Positions 1 to 7,340 of a stretch of 64,000 bases of DNA are shown here, piece after piece. Below the pieces are notes generated by a model. That model did not search any database. It saw only the letters and a program-made list of their open reading frames with translations, and had not been told where the DNA came from. The number at the start of each line of letters is the position of its first letter. Positions within the stretch are counted from its first letter, which is position 1. Made by a program: the position numbers and the translations under genes. This DNA comes from Rhodobacteraceae bacterium Alg231-04 (GTDB lineage Bacteria > Pseudomonadota > Alphaproteobacteria > Rhodobacterales > Rhodobacteraceae): assembly GCA_900143635.1 (NCBI GenBank), contig FREY01000003.1, positions 248,001-312,000 on the forward strand, given 5' to 3'.

Positions 1-913
1 GACCCGGTTGGTAGCCAAGGCCGACAAGTTCGTGCTGGGTTTCCAGAACAAAGGCATTTTTGCTAATGCGTGAGGCAACGAAAAGCGCCCGCGCATAGTT
101 TGGCTGTTCAATTTCACTAAGCACACTGGCGGCATCAGTTGAAAAGCTTTGTGGAGATCGTTCGGCCAACAAATACAGCGTTTCTTCGGACCAGGTTTTC
201 CCACGCACGCCGTCCAGCCCAAGAAGCGCCTGACGGGTCGATCTGGTGTGATCATCCTTGTCACCAAAAATTCGGAGATAGGGTAGAAGTTTTTCGGCGA
301 CTTTTGCGTCCCCGGCGTCGGTAAAGGAAATTGCCAATAGAATCAGCTCATCTTCGCTGTCGAGCCGACTGCCTGTTTTAGTTGCCGTATACAACACGCC
401 TAGCAGAGCTGCCCGATCACCCTCTTTTGCCAGTGAAATCAAAGAGTCAGTAGCCTGTTCCGGCTTTGAAAACGGTCCGAGGTTGTTGATGGCATGCTGG
501 GTCAAAAACTCTACCCGCGCGCCTCCTAGGTTCAGCGCAAGAGCCGTCTCAAAACTCGAGATCGCCTGATCGTACTGTCCAAGCCTGGCTTGCGTTTTTG
601 CCAAAGCCAATAGCGAACGGTCATGACCCAGTTTAACTGCAGTCTCATAATATAACACCGCTTGGTTCGGGTCGACGGGGGTGCCTAGACCCTTGAGAGT
701 GAAGTACCCAAGCCTGTCATAAGCCCGCGCGTAACCTTGATCGGCAAGGTTCGCCATCTCGGCAAAGGCTAGATCTTGGTTGGTCTCAAGCAGCGACAGC
801 GCATCTGCATAACGGGCCCTGATCGATGTCATGTCCTGACTAGCCATCGACATTTGCGGGCCCGTTGCCAGAGTTAAAACACCACTGAACAGTAGTTTAG
901 CGAATACATGCAT
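1..913 (-). CDS. algK: AlgK-like Sel1/TPR-repeat periplasmic protein (3' end cut by window)
   Basis: This reading frame is open from an ATG at 913 to the window edge, giving at least 304 residues. An SD-like GGGAGA lies six bases before the ATG. The N-terminus looks like a signal peptide (hydrophobic LLFSGVLTLATG). Residues around 57-95 match a Sel1-type repeat, with the pattern GYARAYDRLGYFTLKGLG followed by DPNQAVLYYETAVKLG, and further helical repeats follow. In Pseudomonas, AlgK is an outer-membrane lipoprotein with Sel1/TPR repeats that scaffolds alginate export. The call of AlgK here rests on repeat type plus the divergent alg44-alg8 neighbours. No clear lipobox cysteine is visible, which is unlike Pseudomonas AlgK. 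A generic Sel1 protein remains possible. Confidence 0.6.
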   Translation of the reverse strand, partial: MHVFAKLLFSGVLTLATGPQMSMASQDMTSIRARYADALSLLETNQDLAFAEMANLADQGYARAYDRLGYFTLKGLGTPVDPNQAVLYYETAVKLGHDRSLLALAKTQARLGQYDQAISSFETALALNLGGARVEFLTQHAINNLGPFSKPEQATDSLISLAKEGDRAALLGVLYTATKTGSRLDSEDELILLAISFTDAGDAKVAEKLLPYLRIFGDKDDHTRSTRQALLGLDGVRGKTWSEETLYLLAERSPQSFSTDAASVLSEIEQPNYARALFVASRISKNAFVLETQHELVGLGYQPG

Positions 914-1168
914 TGAATTCTCCCTTCACACTCCCTGAACAGATCCTAACGACGTGGCTGAAAGGTGCTGACCCTTCAAAGGGATAGGGTGCGGCGCGTT
1001 GGAACAGTTGGGGCGGCGCGGAACAGGCCTGAGGGGGCAAAACAGGGTGAGCTTAGGCCCCGTTTGGGCAGGTCAGCTATACCATTGAGAGAACCGTGTC
1101 TCCGCATGCGCCCGCGAAACCTCGCCTCGTACAAGTAAACTGACCGGGTGAGAGAGAAGGAGTTGTTC
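914..1168. promoter_or_regulatory. Divergent intergenic region between algK-like gene and alg44
   Basis: This 255-bp stretch separates the two divergent starts and must hold promoters for both transcripts. No convincing gene is present. I could not assign specific -35/-10 boxes or an operator with confidence. Confidence 0.4.
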
Positions 1169-2572
1169 GTGAAAATCCGGCACGAAAGACCAATGTCAGA
1201 ACTGGCATTTCGCGTGCGTGCGCCGCTGCGTCTGGAGCTTTCGGACGGCAGTGAGGTTGTTGTGCGGGAATGGAGTCTTGTTGGGCTTCGCTTTGCGGAC
1301 GACGTGGACATCCTTCCTGTCACTGGCAACCTTGTCATTCCGTTTCAGGGGGTGGAGATCAAGTTTCCGGTGCGTCTTAAACAGGATGAAACATCGGGGG
1401 AGGCGCGTTTCGTGGACCTGACTGGGCGGCAACGCGAAACGCTCGCTTTGTTTTATCGGTCGATCCTCAACGGCCAAATGGCAGCAACGGATCAGATCAT
1501 CACCAGTCTGGATACGCCGGTTGACCTGGTTCCAATGGGTGAAACCGAGGAAGAGGAGAATGACGGTAAGGCAAAGGCAGTGCCCAGACGCCTGCGCGCA
1601 GCTTTCTCGCTTGGGATCTATGCCTTGGTTGCGGTTTTGGTTTTTGGACTTCTGGGGAGTCAGCTGTGGAACAGGCTGAACATCATTCGCCTCAATAGCG
1701 GCTACATCAGTGCACCCATCAGCCAATATGTTGCGGGGCAGGGAGCCTTTGTAGAAGAGATAAGGGTCACCCCCGGAGAGCGGGTCAAAGCGGGGCAGAC
1801 GCTCATCGTACTCAGTGATCCAAACAGATCCGCCGATGTTGAACAAATCCGCTCTGAGATCCGTCTTGCCAAAGCCCGATTGGCCGAGGCCCGGATTGCA
1901 CTGGAGGATTTTGAGGCCCGGATAGAAGGCAAACGCCGTCAACTGGTACGCATCTATCAGCAGGAACAGCGAAAACTCCGGTTGCGCCAATTCCTTGGTG
2001 GTTACGATCTGGAACTGGTGACAATGGCCTTGCGGGCCATCCAGACCTTTGACGATGACCTTACCACCTACGTGGGTGAGCTGGGGACTGAACTGATGCG
2101 TAAGCAGGGTTTGGTCGAAGAACGGGACAAACAATACCGTTGGCTGAAGCGGGATCTATCAAACAAAAAGGAGGCCGCGGCTGCGGTGAACATCGTCGCC
2201 ACCGAGGACGGCACGGTCGGAGAGATCGTGGTGATCAAAAACCAGTTTGTTCAGCGTGGTGAGACGACCCTGTCCTTGGAAGCGCAGGAAGCGCGGGTCG
2301 CTGTTGGTTGGCTAAGCGACCGCAAGGCTGACATCGTACATGTCGGTATGTCGGCCACGATCCGGTTCAACCGTGGCGCAGGGCGGCAGTCTGCGAATGG
2401 CACTGTGATCGATATTGTCTCCGGTGTTCATCCGCATTCACCTGATCAATTCGGCATGGTCGTCACCGTTTCGATCGACCACAGCGGCATTGACGATACC
2501 CGTTTTATGTTCGCGCCAAACGCGCCCGTTTCACTGGAACTGGACCGAAACCTGTTGCCAGATCTGTTCTGA
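1169..2572 (+). CDS. alg44: Alg44-like alginate co-polymerase: PilZ domain, one TM helix, HlyD-like periplasmic domain
   Basis: Alg44 partners the glycosyltransferase Alg8 at the inner membrane and in Pseudomonas activates polymerisation when its PilZ domain binds c-di-GMP. I chose the GTG at 1169 because AAGGAG sits six bases upstream; it gives 467 residues, longer than the roughly 390 of Pseudomonas Alg44. Residues 1-100 form a PilZ-like barrel, a hydrophobic helix spans about 141-165 (IYALVAVLVFGLLG), and the rest has the biotinyl-lipoyl/coiled-coil/barrel layout of HlyD-type adaptors. The PilZ ligand motifs are altered: the expected RxxxR is E11xxxR15 and the expected [D/N]xSxxG is E34-W-S36-L-V-G39. 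The next gene, alg8, starts 13 bases after the stop, so the two are probably co-transcribed. Confidence 0.75.
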   Translation: MKIRHERPMSELAFRVRAPLRLELSDGSEVVVREWSLVGLRFADDVDILPVTGNLVIPFQGVEIKFPVRLKQDETSGEARFVDLTGRQRETLALFYRSILNGQMAATDQIITSLDTPVDLVPMGETEEEENDGKAKAVPRRLRAAFSLGIYALVAVLVFGLLGSQLWNRLNIIRLNSGYISAPISQYVAGQGAFVEEIRVTPGERVKAGQTLIVLSDPNRSADVEQIRSEIRLAKARLAEARIALEDFEARIEGKRRQLVRIYQQEQRKLRLRQFLGGYDLELVTMALRAIQTFDDDLTTYVGELGTELMRKQGLVEERDKQYRWLKRDLSNKKEAAAAVNIVATEDGTVGEIVVIKNQFVQRGETTLSLEAQEARVAVGWLSDRKADIVHVGMSATIRFNRGAGRQSANGTVIDIVSGVHPHSPDQFGMVVTVSIDHSGIDDTRFMFAPNAPVSLELDRNLLPDLF

Positions 2573-2584
2573 GGGTCCGTTGCC

Positions 2585-4174
2585 ATGAAAACCCCCAAAA
2601 CCGAGTATGAATTCGACAAAGACCTCACAGTCCGCTTGCGCGCCCTGAAAACACCTGTGGGATCATTTCTGTCCAAGTGGAACGCGCATCAGGCCTTTGT
2701 TTTAATTTTTGTTTTCTTTGGTCTTTTGTACCTGCTGATCGCCACCCAGAACCGGTTCTTTCAACCGGATGTGCTAAGCGTAACGATTGTTCTTGGATCG
2801 CTCGGAATATGGCGCTTTGGCTGGTGGTTCACCCATGCTGTACGCGCCGAATACTACCGCCGGATCAAATGGCCGCCCATGCGTCTGCGGGCGTCACAGG
2901 TTTGGCAATCCGGATGGCGCCCCCGCCGGTTGCACATCCAGATGACAACCTACTTCGAAGAACCTGCCATCACCAAACGGGTCATTGGATCGATCTTGGG
3001 CCAGATCCGCCGCGAGGCTATTCCAACCACGCTCTACATTGGTACGGGATCGTCCTATGACGAAGTCATTATCCGGAATTTCGTCGAAACCCACGCTCAG
3101 GATATTCCTGACGATCTGGCCGAGCTTGTATTTCTGCGCCAAAACCAACCCGGCAAGCGGATGGCCATTGGCATGATCCTGCGCGCGATCAACCGCAACG
3201 GCGTTCATAAGGATGACCTCGTTATCTTCATGGATGGGGATGCGCTCTATGGGGATGATGTCCTTGAAAAATGCCTGCCAATGTTTGCTGCTGACCCAGA
3301 GCTGCAGGCTTTGACCACCGATGAAGAGGTCATCTGCTATGGCCCCAAGTGGATTGCAAACTGGCTGGACATGCGATTTGCACAGCGTCGGCTGGCAATG
3401 CAGAGCCACGCTTGCAGCGGCAAGGTTCTGACCCTCACGGGCCGGATGAGCGTGTTTCGTGCCGAGCATATGATCAATGAACGGTTTATCCGAACTATCG
3501 AGGCGGATCATCTGGATCACTGGCTGTGGGGGCGGTTTCGGTTCCTGTCCGGTGACGACAAATCCACCTGGTACCACATGCTGACCTGCGGCGCGAAAAT
3601 GACCTACGTACCGGATGCCACCGTCTATACGATCGAGGTGATCGATGGCAGCGGTATGACCAGAATGGTTCAGAACTTTCGCCGTTGGTCCGGCAATATG
3701 CTGCGCAACGGCACCCGCGCCATTGCCTTGGGCCCGCGCAAGGTAAACCCATTTATATGGTGGTGTGTGGTCGATCAGCGCATTGCGATGTGGACGATGC
3801 TGGTCAGCCCGATCCTGGCAATCCTGACCAGCTTTATCGATCCGCTGTTCCTGTGGTCCTGTCTGATTTGGGTGCTGTTTTCACGCACTTTGCTTTGCAT
3901 GGTTCTGTTCGCCTACAGCAGAACAGCCGACATGAGTTGGCCGTTTATCTTGTACCTCAATCAGGTCATCAATGCTTCGGTCAAGATCTTCATGATCTAT
4001 CACCTGAGCAAACAGAAATGGAGCAATCGCGGCAATCAATCCGCAGGCGGGGGCAGTGGTTGGTTCGCCACCTCACAGAATGTGATCGCCAAGTTCCAAA
4101 TGGTTACGGCCATCACCGTATTTGTCACCGTTCTGATGATCTATGTCGGGCTCTTAGACCTTCCGCATCTGTGA
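2585..4174 (+). CDS. alg8: Alg8-like family 2 glycosyltransferase (mannuronan synthase)
   Basis: The 529-residue product is a membrane GT2 enzyme expected to polymerise mannuronate from GDP-mannuronate. N-terminal membrane helices appear near residues 38-55 and 60-80. The cytosolic catalytic part includes a DxD-type motif in FMDGDALYGDD, a later acidic SGDDKSTW segment, and an arginine-tryptophan element in NFRRWSGNMLRNG typical of processive synthases. Several membrane helices follow from about residue 395 to the end. The length is close to Pseudomonas Alg8 (about 490). Position directly after alg44 and before GDP-mannose genes supports Alg8 over cellulose or hyaluronan synthase. The polymer product itself is inferred. 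Confidence 0.75.
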   Translation: MKTPKTEYEFDKDLTVRLRALKTPVGSFLSKWNAHQAFVLIFVFFGLLYLLIATQNRFFQPDVLSVTIVLGSLGIWRFGWWFTHAVRAEYYRRIKWPPMRLRASQVWQSGWRPRRLHIQMTTYFEEPAITKRVIGSILGQIRREAIPTTLYIGTGSSYDEVIIRNFVETHAQDIPDDLAELVFLRQNQPGKRMAIGMILRAINRNGVHKDDLVIFMDGDALYGDDVLEKCLPMFAADPELQALTTDEEVICYGPKWIANWLDMRFAQRRLAMQSHACSGKVLTLTGRMSVFRAEHMINERFIRTIEADHLDHWLWGRFRFLSGDDKSTWYHMLTCGAKMTYVPDATVYTIEVIDGSGMTRMVQNFRRWSGNMLRNGTRAIALGPRKVNPFIWWCVVDQRIAMWTMLVSPILAILTSFIDPLFLWSCLIWVLFSRTLLCMVLFAYSRTADMSWPFILYLNQVINASVKIFMIYHLSKQKWSNRGNQSAGGGSGWFATSQNVIAKFQMVTAITVFVTVLMIYVGLLDLPHL

Positions 4175-4288
4175 TCCTATCCAAAAGAGCGCGCCGGTAT
4201 TCTTCCTGATCTACATGTGTTCTTTTGCGCAACTAACTGAAAGGAAACTGATTTGCCATGCTCCTTGTGTGAGAAAAGGAGTGTTGAA

Positions 4289-5716
4289 ATGATCCATCCA
4301 GTTATCCTAGCCGGCGGTACAGGTTCGCGTCTTTGGCCCTTGTCCCGCAAAAGCTTCCCCAAGCAATTCTCAAACCTGTTGGGTGAACGCAGCCTCTTTC
4401 AGGACACGGTTTCGCGCGCAAAGCAGGCAGGTCTTGGCGAGCCGATTATCCTCACCGGCCAAGATTATCGGTTTTTGGTGTCGGATCAGCTTGATGAGAT
4501 TGATGCACCGGCCCGTGAGATCCTGATCGAACCTGAAGGGCGCAATACTGCACCTGCGATCCTGATGGCCGCCCTGACGCTGGAGACCACGCCAGACGCC
4601 TTGATGTTCGTCATGCCCTCGGACCATGCAATTGCTGATCAAGCTGCCTTCAGCGAGGCGCTCTCCATCGCAGCCACCTCCGCTTTGAAGGGCAAGTTGG
4701 TCACATTCGGAGAGGTTCCGACACGTCCCGAAACTGGTTTTGGATACCTCAAGCTAGCAGAGCATGCGCCGGCTAATGTGAGCCAGGCACAGGACCTGGT
4801 GGGATTTGTCGAAAAACCTGGTCTGAAACGGGCGGAAGAGTTCGTGAAATCCGGGCGTTATCTGTGGAATGCAGGCATGTTCATGTTCCGGGTCGGTACA
4901 ATCATCGAAGCGTTCGAGACACTTGCACCGACATTGATCATGCCTTGCCGCGCAGCGCTTGCCGCCGCCAAGCAGGATTTGGGAGCCACACGCATTGGCG
5001 CAGAAGCCTACCTGCGCGCGCCGGATATCTCGATCGACTACGCCATAATGGAGAAATCGACAAACCTTGTTGCGGTTCCCATGGCAGCAGACTGGTGCGA
5101 TCTGGGCAGCTGGAGAGCCGTGCACACGGTGGGCGAGGAAGACCAGTATAATAACGTCCTGGAAGGCGCTGTTTCTGTTGTGGATTGCACCAACTCACTT
5201 CTGAAATCGAGCAGTGAGAATGTCCAGCTCGTGGGTGTCGGGCTGGACAATATCGCCGCAATATCCGTCGGCGACGCGGTTCTCGTCGCGGATATGAACC
5301 GACCGGAAGACATAAAAAAAGCGGTTGCGGATCTGAAGGAACAAGGCGTCAAACAAGCCGAAGAGTTTCCCCGCTGCCACCGTCCCTGGGGCTATTTTGA
5401 AAGCCTTTCTTTGGGCAAACGTTTTCAGGTCAAGCGGATCATGGTGCACCCCGGCGCGGCACTTTCTCTGCAAAGCCACATGCACCGGTCCGAGCATTGG
5501 ATCGTTGTAGAAGGATCCGCGCGGGTAACTGTGGATGACATGGTCAAACTGGTGACTGAAAACGAGTCCGTCTACATCCCCCTTGGCGCGACACACCGAT
5601 TGGAAAACCCCGGCAAAGTTCCCCTGAACCTGATTGAAGTACAGTCAGGCCCCTATTTGGGGGAAGATGACATCATTCGTTACGAGGATGTCTACGCTCG
5701 GGTTACCGCTGCCTGA
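4289..5716 (+). CDS. algA: Mannose-1-phosphate guanylyltransferase / mannose-6-phosphate isomerase
   Basis: This bifunctional type II enzyme makes GDP-mannose, the precursor for GDP-mannuronate. The ATG at 4289 is preceded by AAAAGGAG, so I prefer it to an upstream ATG at 4253; it gives 475 residues. The nucleotidyltransferase signature GGTGSRLWPLSR followed by PKQF is at residues 8-25, FVEKPG lies near 170, and the C-terminal isomerase cupin carries QSHMHRSEHWIVVEG with the metal-binding histidines. It sits between alg8 and algD. A hairpin terminator follows, so algD probably has its own promoter as well. The gene could also serve other mannose-containing polysaccharides (manC/cpsB type). 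Confidence 0.85.
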   Translation: MIHPVILAGGTGSRLWPLSRKSFPKQFSNLLGERSLFQDTVSRAKQAGLGEPIILTGQDYRFLVSDQLDEIDAPAREILIEPEGRNTAPAILMAALTLETTPDALMFVMPSDHAIADQAAFSEALSIAATSALKGKLVTFGEVPTRPETGFGYLKLAEHAPANVSQAQDLVGFVEKPGLKRAEEFVKSGRYLWNAGMFMFRVGTIIEAFETLAPTLIMPCRAALAAAKQDLGATRIGAEAYLRAPDISIDYAIMEKSTNLVAVPMAADWCDLGSWRAVHTVGEEDQYNNVLEGAVSVVDCTNSLLKSSSENVQLVGVGLDNIAAISVGDAVLVADMNRPEDIKKAVADLKEQGVKQAEEFPRCHRPWGYFESLSLGKRFQVKRIMVHPGAALSLQSHMHRSEHWIVVEGSARVTVDDMVKLVTENESVYIPLGATHRLENPGKVPLNLIEVQSGPYLGEDDIIRYEDVYARVTAA

Positions 5717-5745
5717 CACTCTTTCACACTCACAAGGCAGCGGTT

Positions 5746-5783
5746 CCCCGCGCGGTTGTCCCCCGCGCGGGGATTTTCTTTTT
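5746..5783 (+). terminator. Intrinsic terminator after algA
   Basis: A 10-bp perfect stem (CCCCGCGCGG at 5746-5755 pairing with 5763-5772) with a 7-base loop is followed by ATTTTCTTTTT. It could end or attenuate transcription before algD. Confidence 0.8.
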
Positions 5784-5909
5784 GGCAAGCCTCATATCCC
5801 TTTGGATAGAAAGCGGCCCAACAGCAGTGCCTATTATCCTTTGGCGCAAAAGACTGATTTAAAACAATTAATTACAATTAATTCATAACCTTGAATGGGA
5901 GTGTGAGGA

Positions 5910-7307
5910 ATGTTTGATTTGACCATGAATGCGACCGCTCAGGCCCTGTCACCTTTTTCAGTCGTCGAAAGAAAAGCCACCATCAGCGTTGTTGGATTGG
6001 GATACGTTGGCGCCGTCAGCACCGCCTGCCTGTCCGAGCTGGGCCACAGGGTAATCGGTGTAGATGTGGACGCACAGAAATGCGCATCCATTGCCCAAGG
6101 GCAGTCTCCGATCCACGAACAAAGCCTCGGCGACATGCTTAGCGAAGGCGTAACAAATGGATTGATTTCAACCACATTGGATTTGGTTCAGGCAGTGGTT
6201 GAAAGCGACGTCACCTTTGTTTCGGTGGGAACACCGACTGCTGCGGATGGCAGTTGCGATCTGAAGTACATTGAACAAGCGGCCGCAGCGATAGGCCAGG
6301 GATTGAAAAGCAAAGATGACTTCCACGTTGTTGTCATGCGTTGCTCGGTGCCGCCCGGATCGACCATGAAGGTGATGACGCCGATTATCGAACAGATTTC
6401 GGGCAAGGTCGCGGGACGTGATTTTGGTGTCTGCTTCAATCCGGAATTCCTGCGCGAAGGCGTGGCCATCGCTGATTTCTATGCGCCGCCGAAAACCGTG
6501 ATTGGCTCGACAGATGCGCGTACTGCAAACATCGTCGCCAACATCTACCGAAGCGTCGACCCGAACCCTTTGATGACCAGTATCGAAACAGCCGAAATGG
6601 TCAAATGCGTCGACAATGTTTGGCACGCCACCAAAGTGTGTTTTGCCAATGAAGTCGGCCGCTTGTGCAAGGCAACTGGTGTGGACAGCCATGACGTCAT
6701 GGATGTTTTTGTGCAGGATAAGAAGTTGAACCTCAGCCCCTATTATCTGCGCCCCGGCTTTGCATATGGCGGCTCCTGTCTGCCCAAGGAAGTGCGCGCC
6801 GTAGGTCACATTGCCACCCAATACGGCGTCGACCTTCCAATGATCCAGAACCTGCCGGTTTCCAATTCGGAACACATCCAAACAGCCGCCCGCATGGCCA
6901 AAGAAACCGGCGCCAAGACGATCGGAATTCTTGGACTGGCGTTCAAGGCCGGCACCGATGATCTGCGCGAAAGCCCAATTCTGGAAGTCATGGCCGACCT
7001 TCATGCCGAGGGTATCGATCTCGTGGCACATGACAATGCCGTCACCCGCGAAACGCCAATTGCGGCGCAACTGGCCTATGTCGCCCACGGCAGTCCCGGT
7101 CTGGCCAAGATCGCAGAAGTTCTGCCCGAAATGCTGTGCGATTCTGTTGATACGGTGTTGGCCAAGGCGGATACGCTGATCGTGGTGCACGATGATCCGG
7201 CCTATCGCGACGCCGTGGCGGCAGCAACGGGCAAGCCGGTGATCGACCTGGTTCGTGCGCACCGCGACAAGGTATCGAATGAGACCTACCAGGGCATTGC
7301 CTGGTAA
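5910..7307 (+). CDS. algD: GDP-mannose 6-dehydrogenase
   Basis: The enzyme oxidises GDP-mannose to GDP-mannuronate with two NAD+, the committed step for alginate. The 465-residue protein has an NAD-binding Rossmann motif near residues 27-36 (VVGLGYVGAV), the active-site cysteine in GGSCLPKEVRA, and a C-terminal Rossmann-like domain (GILGLAFKAGTDDLRESP). The GGSCLPK form and the alginate-type neighbours favour GDP-mannose over UDP-glucose as substrate, but UDP-sugar dehydrogenases share this fold. The start at 5910 has a GGGAGTGTGAGGA ribosome site just upstream. The N-terminal extension of about 25 residues is unusual and a downstream start is possible. Confidence 0.8.
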   Translation: MFDLTMNATAQALSPFSVVERKATISVVGLGYVGAVSTACLSELGHRVIGVDVDAQKCASIAQGQSPIHEQSLGDMLSEGVTNGLISTTLDLVQAVVESDVTFVSVGTPTAADGSCDLKYIEQAAAAIGQGLKSKDDFHVVVMRCSVPPGSTMKVMTPIIEQISGKVAGRDFGVCFNPEFLREGVAIADFYAPPKTVIGSTDARTANIVANIYRSVDPNPLMTSIETAEMVKCVDNVWHATKVCFANEVGRLCKATGVDSHDVMDVFVQDKKLNLSPYYLRPGFAYGGSCLPKEVRAVGHIATQYGVDLPMIQNLPVSNSEHIQTAARMAKETGAKTIGILGLAFKAGTDDLRESPILEVMADLHAEGIDLVAHDNAVTRETPIAAQLAYVAHGSPGLAKIAEVLPEMLCDSVDTVLAKADTLIVVHDDPAYRDAVAAATGKPVIDLVRAHRDKVSNETYQGIAW

Positions 7308-7340
7308 TCCCCCACACAATTTATGAGAGCGAGTGCAACC

